Positions 8,721-16,488 of a stretch of DNA of 64,000 bases are shown here, piece after piece (the stretch's first letter is position 1; each line of letters begins with the position of its first letter). The notes beneath the pieces were generated by a model. It was not told the DNA's origin and did no database searches. It worked only from the letters and a program-made list of their open reading frames with translations. Both the position numbers and the translations under genes were made by a program. Location of the stretch: the NCBI GenBank assembly GCA_002238865.1, contig MPNE01000004.1:78501-142500 (forward strand), in the 5' to 3' direction. Source of the DNA: Gemmatimonadetes bacterium bin94. GTDB lineage: Bacteria; Gemmatimonadota; Gemmatimonadetes; Longimicrobiales; Gaopeijiaceae.

Positions 8721-9866
8721 ATGCGACCTCCCCGGATTCTGTCCGTGATCGGCACCCGGCCGGAAGCAATCAAGATGGCGCCGGTCATCCTCGGTCTCGC
8801 TGACCGGGGCGGCAGCGACCACCGTCTCGCGCTCACCGGGCAACACACGGACATGGTGGACCGGGTGCTGGCGGCATTCGCCATCGAGCCGGACTACGAC
8901 CTGGACCTCATGACCCCCGGACAGAGCCTCTACGACATCGGCCACGCATGCATGGATGGCTTGCGCGAGGTGGCCGAAGACTTCTCCCCTGACGTGACGA
9001 TCGTGCAGGGAGACACCGCGACCGTCTTCTTCGCCGGAGTGGTGACCTTCTTCCAGCGAGGGAGGCTGGCTCATGTCGAGGCCGGGCTTCGGAGCCGGCA
9101 GAAGTGGTCGCCCTTTCCCGAGGAGATGCTCCGCCGCATGACGGATACCGTCTCCGACTTCTGCTTTGCTCCCACCCCGGCCGCGGCGGCGAACCTGGCG
9201 GGGGAGGGAATCCCCCCTCGGCGAATCTTCGTCACCGGGAACACGGTGGTCGATGCGTTGCTGCAGATGCAGGCGCGTCCCATGGCCGTCCGGAATCCCC
9301 ATGTCGCACGACTTCTCTCCTCTCGCCGCCGGCTCGTGCTGCTCACCGCTCACCGCCGCGAGTCCTTCGGTGCGCCGCTGGATGGCGTCTTCGGCGCGGT
9401 GGCCCGGCTGGCAGCCCGGTTCGGCGACACGGACATCCTGTACCCCGTGCATCCGAATCCGAAGGTGCTCGAGCCGGCGCGGCGGATCCTGGGCGAAGCA
9501 CCTGGCATTCACCTCGTCGATCCGCTCGATTACGGGGACCTCGTTGCGGTGCTCGGCCGCGCCGACCTGGTGCTCACCGACTCGGGAGGGATCCAGGAAG
9601 AGGCGCCCGCCTTCGGCGTGCATACGCTTGTCCTGAGGGAGGTCACCGAGCGTCCGGAAGCCGTGCAGGCCGGCGCGGCCACCCTGGTCGGCACGGATCC
9701 GGCCCGCATCCTGGATGAAGCCACCGACCACCTTTCGGGGGGCCGCGGAGGACACCCGCCTCGAAACCCATACGGCGACGGTCGTGCCGGGGAGAGGATC
9801 GCCGATATTCTGCTGGCGGAGCTGACCGGCGCCCCGCGCGAAACCGAAGACTGGGAGGCGGCGTGA
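8721..9866 (+). CDS. wecB: UDP-N-acetylglucosamine 2-epimerase (non-hydrolysing)
   Basis: The enzyme interconverts UDP-GlcNAc and UDP-ManNAc in the cytoplasm, a precursor step for ManNAc-type surface sugars. The 381-residue protein shows the family landmarks in order: VIGTRPEAIKMAPV at the N-terminus, QHTDMV, VQGDTATVFF, HVEAGLRS, FPEEMLRR, VTGNTVVDAL, LLTAHRRES, PVHPNP and LTDSGGIQEEAPAFG. No WecC-type ManNAc dehydrogenase is next to it, so whether ManNAc is used directly is unknown. It overlaps the following glycosyltransferase by four bases (GTGA). Confidence 0.93.
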   Translation: MRPPRILSVIGTRPEAIKMAPVILGLADRGGSDHRLALTGQHTDMVDRVLAAFAIEPDYDLDLMTPGQSLYDIGHACMDGLREVAEDFSPDVTIVQGDTATVFFAGVVTFFQRGRLAHVEAGLRSRQKWSPFPEEMLRRMTDTVSDFCFAPTPAAAANLAGEGIPPRRIFVTGNTVVDALLQMQARPMAVRNPHVARLLSSRRRLVLLTAHRRESFGAPLDGVFGAVARLAARFGDTDILYPVHPNPKVLEPARRILGEAPGIHLVDPLDYGDLVAVLGRADLVLTDSGGIQEEAPAFGVHTLVLREVTERPEAVQAGAATLVGTDPARILDEATDHLSGGRGGHPPRNPYGDGRAGERIADILLAELTGAPRETEDWEAA

Positions 9867-11038
9867 ACATCGTCGTTCACTGCGTCTACTTCCCCCCGGA
9901 AGTCGGCGGCCTGGAGAGCCACGTCCACTATCTCTGCCGCGGTCTGGTCGCCCGGGGACACCGCGTCACCGTGGTGACGTCGCTGTCCCGGCCGGGTCTC
10001 CCCCGGTTCGAGATCATGGACGGCATCCATATTCATCGCACGGTATTGCCCGCCCGCAAGCCGTGGGGATGGTTCGTTCACGCAGCTGGATCGACGGGCC
10101 GGACGCGGGAGCTCGTCCAGGACGCGGACGTGGTGCACGCCCAGGCTTTCCCTTCGCTCCTCCCCTGCGCCCTGGCCCTGGCCGGCACCGACACGCCCCT
10201 GGTGTGCACACTGCACACGTCCCATTTCCTGCGTTTGGCGGCCAACCCGGTCGTGCGGGGATCACTTGGCAAGCTGATTGAACTCAGCGACCACAACTTC
10301 GCTGCCAGCAAGGAGATCGCGGATGTGGGAGAGGGCCTCAACGATTCGGTGTCCGTCGAAGTTGTGGTCAACGGGGTGGACACGGGCGTGTTCGCTCCCG
10401 TCCCGGGGTCCGTGCCACGCGATGAGAACCGGCACCGCCTCGTTGTGCCGCGCCGGCTGTTCCCAAAGAATGGGGTCGAGTTCTTCGTGCGTGCGCTCCC
10501 CGTGATCCTGGCGGGCGTCGATGTTGACGTCATCGTGATCGGGGACGGGCCGGAGCGGGAGCGGCTCCCCGGGGCTGTCGCCCCCCCCCCGGGGCGGGGG
10601 CGGGAGCGGCTCGAGGGGCTTGCCGCCGCGCTCGGGGTGGCGGCCCGCATCGATTTCCTCGGCGCCCGGCTGCACGCGGAGATGCCGGCACTCTTGTCCT
10701 CGGCCGACCTCGCCGTTTTTCCATCGCTCGTGGAAGCCACGTCGGTGGCCGCGCTGGAGTCGATGGCGTGCGGCCTGCCGGTCGCGGCTTCCGCCGTGGG
10801 CGGGCTCCCCGAGATCATCGACGACGATGTGGGCGGCCTCTTTGCGCCCGGAGACCCGGAGGCACTCGCGGCCGGGGTCCTCAAGCTTCTCGCTTCTCCC
10901 GACGGGCTGCGCGAACGGGGAATCGCCGCCAGGGAGCGCGTCGTGGCACGCTGGAGCAACGAACGACTGGTGGACCGTCATCTGGACGTCTACCGTCAAT
11001 TGGCCGGGCGGAGACACCGGCATCGGGAGGAGTCATGA
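9863..11038 (+). CDS. Family 4 glycosyltransferase with an internal poly-C/duplication insert
   Basis: This retaining GT-B glycosyltransferase probably adds a sugar to a lipid-linked or surface glycan on the cytoplasmic face. The N-terminal glycine-rich loop FPPEVGGLESHVHYL and the C-terminal donor-site segment FPSLVEATSVAALESMACGLPV identify GT4. Between the two lobes, GDGPERERL is followed by a 15-residue insert and then a second RERL before EGLAAALG. The insert is built on a 13-bp direct repeat 45 bases apart and contains a run of ten C (10581-10590). A change in that run would frameshift the protein. GTG at 9863 overlaps wecB; the stop overlaps the next start as ATGA. Confidence 0.9.
   Translation: MNIVVHCVYFPPEVGGLESHVHYLCRGLVARGHRVTVVTSLSRPGLPRFEIMDGIHIHRTVLPARKPWGWFVHAAGSTGRTRELVQDADVVHAQAFPSLLPCALALAGTDTPLVCTLHTSHFLRLAANPVVRGSLGKLIELSDHNFAASKEIADVGEGLNDSVSVEVVVNGVDTGVFAPVPGSVPRDENRHRLVVPRRLFPKNGVEFFVRALPVILAGVDVDVIVIGDGPERERLPGAVAPPPGRGRERLEGLAAALGVAARIDFLGARLHAEMPALLSSADLAVFPSLVEATSVAALESMACGLPVAASAVGGLPEIIDDDVGGLFAPGDPEALAAGVLKLLASPDGLRERGIAARERVVARWSNERLVDRHLDVYRQLAGRRHRHREES
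10555..10612 (+). repeat. Direct repeat flanking a C10 homopolymer inside the GT4 gene
   Basis: The 13-mer GCGGGAGCGGCTC occurs at 10555-10567 and again at 10600-10612, exactly 45 bases (15 codons) apart. Between the copies is a run of ten C at 10581-10590 followed directly by G-rich sequence, a strong self-complementary element. The arrangement looks like a short tandem duplication that diverged, and the homopolymer is a candidate for slipped-strand mispairing or for sequencing error. Confidence 0.8.
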
Positions 11039-13527
11039 GCCAGAGAACCTCGCGTGACCGGATGCGGCGGGGCAGGGGCGGAAGGAGCCGCGATGACGCG
11101 ACGTTGCCCTGGTGGCTTCCCGGCGGCCTCTTCGTTGTGGCCACCGTGGTGCTCTTCGGCGAGTTCATTTTCTCCGACCGGATGCTCTACGGCGGTGACT
11201 CGCTCTCCCTCGGCTACATGGCGCGCGCCTACTTTGCCGAGCGGCTCGCCGCCGGCGACTTCCCTTTGTGGAGTCCGCGCCTGCTTGGGGGAATCCCGTT
11301 CGTCGAGGCCCTCTCGGCCGGGGATTCCATCTATCCCACGAGTCTCCTCTACTTCATCGTCGAACCGTACAGGGCCCTGGGGTGGAAGCTTGTCCTTCAC
11401 GTCTTGGCGGGCGGCTTCTTCATGTACGGGTGGGCGAGGAGCCTGGGGCTGGGGAGGCCGGCGGCCACGATCGGTGGCCTGGCGTGGCTGATGGCGCCGG
11501 TGATCGTGACGCTGGTGCTGCCCGGGAACGACGGCAAACTCATGGTGGCGACGCTGGCGCCGCTTGTGTTCTGGGCTGCGGATTCGGTCTTCCGCAGCCC
11601 CTCGGCACGGACCGTGGCGGGGATGGCGGGAGCCGTCGCACTGACCAGCCTGACGACCCAGTTCCAGACGGCGTACTTTCTGTTCGGGTCGGTTGGCGCG
11701 TACGCGGTCTTCCGCACGGCGTGTCAGTACCGGTCCGGGGCCGAACACGGGCGCGCGCGCAGGCCGGGACCCGCGCTCGTGCCCCTGGGACTCTTTCTGG
11801 GGGGCGCGTTTCTGGGTGCGGGGATGGCGGCGGTTCAAATCCTCCCGGCGATGGAGTACGTCACCGAATCGTCCCGGCGGACCCTCACCACGGTGGATGC
11901 CAGCGCGGAAGAGGCGATCGCCTATTCGAGCTCGTGGTCGCTCCATCCCGAAGAGGTGCTGGGCCTGGCCGTCCCCGAGTTTGCCGGCAACTCCGACGCG
12001 GATGCCGAGTGGGCGACCGGAACCTACTGGGGACGCAACGCCTTCAAGCTGAACCACGAGTATGTGGGCATCACCGTTCTGGTCCTCGCGCTGTTCGGCA
12101 TGCTGGGCCGTCGCAGGCGTGGGCTCAGGTGGTTCATGGCGGGACTCAGCGTCCTTTGGCTGCTCTTCGCACTCGGCACGCACACGCCGGTGTGGCGGAT
12201 CTTCTACGAAGTCGTGCCCGGTATCTCGCTCTTCAGGGTGCCGTCGCTCAGCGCCTTTCTGGTGAGCTTCGGCATTACCACCCTCTTCGCGCTGGGAGTC
12301 GACGACCTGGTCGGCGAGTCACCGTCCCGGGACCCCTTCCTGCGAACGACGCGCGGACGCGCGCTGCTCGGCTTCCTTGGTCTTCTCCTGATGGGGCTGC
12401 TGCTTCAGTCGTCGGGGGCGCTCGGAAGCATCTGGACCACCATGATCCATCCCGGCGCGGACGAACGGACCGTCGCTGTTCTCGCGGCGGCGCGCCCCTT
12501 CATTACTCGCGGGTTCGGCATCGCCTTCGCGCTGGCCGGCCTGACCGTCGCGGCGGCGTGGGCCATCCGGGAACGGAGGGTTCCCCTTACGGTGGCGCTC
12601 GCCGCGCTCGCCGTCCTCGTCGCGGTCGACCTTGGCCGAATCGACCGCGCCTTCATCACCACCCTGGACTTCCACGCATGGGCCGCCCCGGACGCCAACG
12701 TACGGTTCCTGCAGGACCGGCGCGCGGAGGAAACGCCGTTCAGGGTATCGGACCTGCGCGGCGACGACCAGAACGTCGACCTCGCCATGTTCGGCATGGA
12801 CCTCGTGACGGGGCATCACCCCAACGACCTGGCCCGGTACCGGCAGCTGCTGGGTCTCGCGGGAAGCAGGCGGGAAGGGACCAACACCCGGCACCCCACC
12901 GTGCTGCGGATGCTGAATGTGAAGTATCTGGTCTGGCCCGAGGAGCGCGCGGGGCAGCCCCCCATGCCGGGCGCGAGGCCCCTGAGCACGGCACGCACCG
13001 CCGCGGGCACGGAGGCGGTCTACGCCTTTCCCGGCCTCGACCGCGCATGGCTGGCGGGCACGGCGACCGTAATGGACGACGCCTCGGCACTGGAGAGGAT
13101 CCTCGCGCCGGGCTTCGACCCGCGTGGCGAGGTCATCGTGGCGCAGCCCATCCCGCTGGTGCCGGCCCCCGGTGTGACGGGTACGGTCGCCTGGGTGGCA
13201 AACGAGCCCGACCACAGGCGGCTCCGGGTGCGCACGACCGGCCCCGCTCTGCTGGTCGTCTCGGAGAACTGGTTCCCGGGGTGGGTGGCCGAGGTGAACG
13301 GGGCGCCGGCATCGATGCACCGGGCCAACCTGACGCTTCAGGCCGTCGAGATCCCCGCCGCGGGGGATCACGCGGTGACGCTCCGGTTCACGGCACCGAC
13401 GGTGAGGAGCGCGCTGAGGCTCAGCCTCGCCGCCGCGGCGATCACCGTGCTCCTCCTCGCGGCTTCCCTCCTGCCTAACCGCCTTCAACCGTGGCGCACC
13501 TGGAATGGCACCTCCCGGGGAGGGTAG
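11035..13527 (+). CDS. YfhO-type polytopic membrane protein
   Basis: The 830-residue protein is a large membrane protein of the bacterial YfhO family, thought to act like GT-C transferases in glycosylating polymers outside the membrane with lipid-linked sugars. After a basic N-terminus there are about a dozen hydrophobic segments. An acidic motif follows the first (GGDSLSLGYMARAYFAERL) and PLWSPRLLGGIPF lies in the first external loop, as in YfhO. The C-terminus carries the ENWFPGWVAEVNG-type beta-domain typical of the family. ATG at 11035 overlaps the GT4 stop (ATGA) with GGGAGGAG upstream. Function by family is only moderately established. Confidence 0.85.
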   Translation: MSQRTSRDRMRRGRGGRSRDDATLPWWLPGGLFVVATVVLFGEFIFSDRMLYGGDSLSLGYMARAYFAERLAAGDFPLWSPRLLGGIPFVEALSAGDSIYPTSLLYFIVEPYRALGWKLVLHVLAGGFFMYGWARSLGLGRPAATIGGLAWLMAPVIVTLVLPGNDGKLMVATLAPLVFWAADSVFRSPSARTVAGMAGAVALTSLTTQFQTAYFLFGSVGAYAVFRTACQYRSGAEHGRARRPGPALVPLGLFLGGAFLGAGMAAVQILPAMEYVTESSRRTLTTVDASAEEAIAYSSSWSLHPEEVLGLAVPEFAGNSDADAEWATGTYWGRNAFKLNHEYVGITVLVLALFGMLGRRRRGLRWFMAGLSVLWLLFALGTHTPVWRIFYEVVPGISLFRVPSLSAFLVSFGITTLFALGVDDLVGESPSRDPFLRTTRGRALLGFLGLLLMGLLLQSSGALGSIWTTMIHPGADERTVAVLAAARPFITRGFGIAFALAGLTVAAAWAIRERRVPLTVALAALAVLVAVDLGRIDRAFITTLDFHAWAAPDANVRFLQDRRAEETPFRVSDLRGDDQNVDLAMFGMDLVTGHHPNDLARYRQLLGLAGSRREGTNTRHPTVLRMLNVKYLVWPEERAGQPPMPGARPLSTARTAAGTEAVYAFPGLDRAWLAGTATVMDDASALERILAPGFDPRGEVIVAQPIPLVPAPGVTGTVAWVANEPDHRRLRVRTTGPALLVVSENWFPGWVAEVNGAPASMHRANLTLQAVEIPAAGDHAVTLRFTAPTVRSALRLSLAAAAITVLLLAASLLPNRLQPWRTWNGTSRGG

Positions 13528-14482
13528 CGGCGCCGCCCGCGAGACCGGGCTGAAGCGGTGGGGGATGGGGCTCGGGAAAGCGCTTCTCACCGTCCTTGTC
13601 ACATGGCTGATCCTGCGGGGTGCGGGCTTCAGCCTCGCCGAAGCCGGCGATCTCGACATGAGCATCGTCGATCCCGATCCGGTGTTCCTGGCCACCTCGG
13701 TTGCCGTGCTTCTCGCGGCATTTGTCCTGCAGGCGTGGCTGTGGTCAAGGATAATGGCTGCCTTCGGCGAGCCCGGCGTCCCGCTCCATGTCGCCGCGTC
13801 CCTGGTGATGGTCGCGAACCTGGGGCGATACATCCCGGGGAAGATCTTCCAGCTCGCGGGGCTCGCGGTGCTGGCACGACGGGCCGGGCTGTCCGCCATG
13901 CGGGCCGGGGCAGCAGCCGTGGCGGCCCAGGTCGTCAACCTGCTCGCGGCGGCGGTGCTGGGAGCCTGGGTGGCGTACGAATCGCCGGCATTGCCCAACG
14001 GTGTGGCGCTCGCTGCCGGGTTGACCGCCCTTCTGGGCTTGTCGGGCTTCATATGCTTCGGCGGGGCGGGGGCCCTGCTGGGGTGGGCACGGCGACGGAG
14101 CGGACACGAAGGAGATCTCCCCACCCCCGGCGCTCCCGCATTCCTCGCCTGGCTTGCGGGGTACCTGCTGAGCTGGCTGGTCTACGGCCTCGCCTTCTAC
14201 TGCCTGACCCGGGGCCTGGGGCTCGGGGTGCCCTTGCCGGCCGCGGCCACGGCCTTTGCGGGCGCCTATCTTGTGGGCTATGTTCTGCTGTTCGCTCCCG
14301 CCGGGATCGGTGTGCGGGAAGGCGTACTGGCCGCTCTCGTGGCACCTTGGGCGGGGCAGGGTGGAGGCCTTGTCCTTGCCGGAATGCAACGCGTCTGGAT
14401 CACGGCGGTCGAGTTCGCGGGCGCCGGTCTTGGCGCCATTGTCCTGCGGAAGCCGGCCCCGGCGGCCGAGGAGGACCGATGA
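13505..14482 (+). CDS. Flippase-like membrane protein (LPG synthase transmembrane-domain family)
   Basis: This 325-residue integral membrane protein resembles the UPF0104/YbhN/AglD family, related to the membrane domain of lysylphosphatidylglycerol synthase. Some members are proposed to move or use lipid-linked substrates. About seven to eight hydrophobic helices are visible, with the family-typical NLGRYIPGKIFQLAG loop near residue 100 and a late LLFAPAGIGVREGVLAALV segment. The usual start overlaps the YfhO-like gene by 23 bases; ATG at 13565 is an alternative and would remove a polar leader. It sits between YfhO and a polyprenol-phosphate GT2, consistent with a role in supplying lipid-linked sugars (inference). 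Confidence 0.8.
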   Translation: MAPPGEGSGAARETGLKRWGMGLGKALLTVLVTWLILRGAGFSLAEAGDLDMSIVDPDPVFLATSVAVLLAAFVLQAWLWSRIMAAFGEPGVPLHVAASLVMVANLGRYIPGKIFQLAGLAVLARRAGLSAMRAGAAAVAAQVVNLLAAAVLGAWVAYESPALPNGVALAAGLTALLGLSGFICFGGAGALLGWARRRSGHEGDLPTPGAPAFLAWLAGYLLSWLVYGLAFYCLTRGLGLGVPLPAAATAFAGAYLVGYVLLFAPAGIGVREGVLAALVAPWAGQGGGLVLAGMQRVWITAVEFAGAGLGAIVLRKPAPAAEEDR

Positions 14483-15207
14483 ACGAATCGCCGCGGGTAC
14501 TCGTGGTCGTGCCGACCTACAATGAACGCGACAATCTGCCACGCATCGTGCCCAGGGTTCTGGAACAGGGGAACGTCTTCCACATTCTCGTCGTGGACGA
14601 CAGTTCCCCCGACGGCACCGGTGAGGTGGCGGACGCCCTGGCGGCCGAGCACGACCGTGTCTCGGTGCTTCACCGGCCGGGCAAGGAGGGTCTTGGCGCG
14701 GCCTACGTCGCGGGATTCACCTGGGGCCTGCAGCGCGGGTTCGACGTCCTCGTCGAGATGGACGCCGACTTGTCACACCCCCCCGACTCGCTCCCCGTCC
14801 TCCTGGAGGCGACCGAAACCGCTGAGGTGGTGGTGGGCTCGCGCTACGTCGGAGGCCGCATCGCGGTGGTGAACTGGCCCATGCGGCGCCTCTTGATCAG
14901 CTTGTTCGGATCCTGGTATGCGAGGGTCATCACCCGGTTGCCGGTCAGGGACGCCACCGGGGGCTTCAACGCCTTCCGGCGACCCGTCCTCGAATCCGTC
15001 GGACTCGACAGGATCCAGTCCAACGGATACTCCTTCCAGATCGAACTCAAGCTGCGTGCGTGGCGCAAGGGGTTCAAGCTGAAGGAAGTTCCCATTGTGT
15101 TCACCGAGCGCGAGTCCGGGGAATCGAAGATGTCCAGGGCCATCATACTGGAGGCGGTCTGGCGGGTCTGGAAGCTGCGTCTCCTCGACCTGGTCGGCCG
15201 ACTCTAG
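14479..15207 (+). CDS. Polyprenol monophosphomannose synthase-like glycosyltransferase (DPM1 type)
   Basis: This soluble GT2 enzyme is most like dolichol/polyprenol-phosphate mannose synthase, which loads mannose from GDP-mannose onto polyprenyl phosphate. The 242-residue protein has VVVPTYNERDNLP at the N-terminus, VDDSSPDGTG, the DXD region EMDADLSHPPDSLP, GSRYVGG, RDATGGFNAFRR and PIVFTERESGESKMS, all typical of DPM1. Unlike the GT2 at 7.7 kb it has no C-terminal membrane helices. ATG at 14479 overlaps the flippase-like gene (ATGA). Together with the YfhO-like and flippase-like proteins it suggests extracytoplasmic transfer of mannose or a related hexose. Confidence 0.9.
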   Translation: MNESPRVLVVVPTYNERDNLPRIVPRVLEQGNVFHILVVDDSSPDGTGEVADALAAEHDRVSVLHRPGKEGLGAAYVAGFTWGLQRGFDVLVEMDADLSHPPDSLPVLLEATETAEVVVGSRYVGGRIAVVNWPMRRLLISLFGSWYARVITRLPVRDATGGFNAFRRPVLESVGLDRIQSNGYSFQIELKLRAWRKGFKLKEVPIVFTERESGESKMSRAIILEAVWRVWKLRLLDLVGRL

Positions 15208-15223
15208 GACGGCCCGTTCCCCC

Positions 15224-15838
15224 ATGGCCCTCCGCGATCTCCTGTATCGTTGCCCGCAGTGCGGCCACGACCCCATGGAGGGAGAAGGGGACCACGTCCG
15301 CTGTCCGTCGTGCGGTGTCCGAATTCGACGGGCAAGGAACGGACTCCTGGCTGAGTCCACCGATCCATCCTTGCGCGAATATACCAATTCTGCTATACTA
15401 GTAAAGAGACTCAATGCGCACGGGGGGCCGATAACACGGGCCTTGCAGCCTGGCGGCGACCTGATGTATTCGGCGGCCGTCATCGTCAGTTGGCGAGTCT
15501 CGGAGTCGGCGGTGCGCTATCGCGGTGTGCTTCGGGGATTCACGGAATCCATGGGCCCGCCGGCACGCGGCACCCTGACGGTGGACCGGGAGGAGGTTGC
15601 GGTGGAGGACGGGAGACGCGATTCGGGACGCTGGCCGCACCTTGCCGTACGCGCCATACAGGCCTCGTCGTCGTCGCTCCAGCTCTCGCTGCCGGACGAC
15701 CGCCTGGTACAGCTTCGTTTTCTGGATGATTCCCCGAGGCGGTGGGAGGAGCTGATACGCCACCTCGTCGCGGAGGCGTACGAGCGTGCGGGGCGGGGCA
15801 GGGTCGTCGAGTTTCAACCCAGGATCGTGACCCGGTAG
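15224..15838 (+). CDS. Uncharacterised zinc-ribbon protein
   Basis: The 204-residue protein starts with a zinc ribbon (CPQCGHDP then CPSCGVRI, residues about 10-31). A linker rich in unusual codons for this genome follows, and then a domain of alternating strands and a terminal helix (MYSAAVIVSWRVSESAVRYRG, LTVDREEVAVED, LVQLRFLDDSPRRWEELIRH). The last domain looks like a PH-like or small beta barrel fold, but I do not recognise a named family. ATG at 15224 lies 16 bases after the DPM1-like gene. An AT-rich patch inside the gene (15371-15399) resembles a sigma-70 promoter. The stop overlaps the PlsC start by one base, so the two are probably co-expressed. Confidence 0.7.
   Translation: MALRDLLYRCPQCGHDPMEGEGDHVRCPSCGVRIRRARNGLLAESTDPSLREYTNSAILVKRLNAHGGPITRALQPGGDLMYSAAVIVSWRVSESAVRYRGVLRGFTESMGPPARGTLTVDREEVAVEDGRRDSGRWPHLAVRAIQASSSSLQLSLPDDRLVQLRFLDDSPRRWEELIRHLVAEAYERAGRGRVVEFQPRIVTR
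15371..15399 (+). promoter_or_regulatory. Candidate sigma-70 promoter inside the zinc-ribbon gene
   Basis: TTGCGC (15371-15376) and TATACT (15394-15399) are separated by exactly 17 bases, in an AT-rich patch that stands out from its GC-rich surroundings. If used, it could drive the following acyltransferase and proline dehydrogenase, or a shorter product of the host gene. It is inside coding sequence, so chance is possible. Confidence 0.35.
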
Positions 15839-16461
15839 TGAGCTGGTACACCGTCTTTCGACTGGTGGCCAAATGGTCCACCCGGGCGCTGACGCGGATG
15901 GAGGTCTCCGGCACCGCGAACATTCCCCGCGACGGCCCCTTCTTCCTTGTTGCCAATCATCTGAGCACCCTGGACCCGCTCATGGTGCAGGGTAACTGTC
16001 CGCGCCGCGTCCACTTCTTCGCGAAGAGCACGCAGTTTACGGCGAGCCGCGCGTTTCATTGGTTCCTGACCAACGTCAGCGCGATTCCGGCCCGGCGGTA
16101 CCGCGTCGACGCGCAGGCGGTGCGCACGGCACTCCGAGCGCTCGAACATGGTGACGGCGTAGGCATCTACCTCGAAGGAGAGCGTAGCTGGGACGGTACG
16201 CTGCAGCCCTTCCGCCGAGGCGCGGTCCGGTTGCTCCTCAAGCCCGGCGTTCCCGTGATTCCCTGTGGCGTGGCCGGCTCCTACGAAGCCTGGCCGCGCT
16301 GGACGCGGAGTCCCAGGCGCGTTCGCGTGTCGCTTCGCTACGGAGAGCCCATCCACTTCGGCGTCCACGACACCCGACCCGATCGGGACAGAGCCCTGGA
16401 CGCGGCAGCCGAGCAGCTCAGGGTGGTCATTTCCGACCTGGCCCGTCCCTCTGGCGCCTGA
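15838..16461 (+). CDS. plsC: 1-acyl-sn-glycerol-3-phosphate acyltransferase family protein
   Basis: PlsC-type enzymes transfer an acyl group to lysophosphatidic acid or a similar acceptor at the inner membrane. The 207-residue protein has the catalytic HX4D motif (NHLSTLD, His41 and Asp46), the acceptor-binding motif YLEGERSWDG near residue 105, and IPCGVAGSYEAW as the later VIP-type motif. The GTG at 15838 shares one base with the preceding stop. Given that plsY and gpsA lie elsewhere in the window, it may complete phosphatidic acid synthesis; its position beside glycan genes leaves room for another acceptor. Confidence 0.87.
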   Translation: MSWYTVFRLVAKWSTRALTRMEVSGTANIPRDGPFFLVANHLSTLDPLMVQGNCPRRVHFFAKSTQFTASRAFHWFLTNVSAIPARRYRVDAQAVRTALRALEHGDGVGIYLEGERSWDGTLQPFRRGAVRLLLKPGVPVIPCGVAGSYEAWPRWTRSPRRVRVSLRYGEPIHFGVHDTRPDRDRALDAAAEQLRVVISDLARPSGA

Positions 16462-16488
16462 ACGGGCAGGGAGTCAATATTCCGGGCC

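Noticed and set aside
12319..14124. Long open frame of about 600 codons on the - strand
   Set aside because: It lies antisense to the YfhO-like and flippase-like genes and reads as Arg/Pro/Gly-rich sequence without motifs; GC-rich codon bias keeps antisense frames open.
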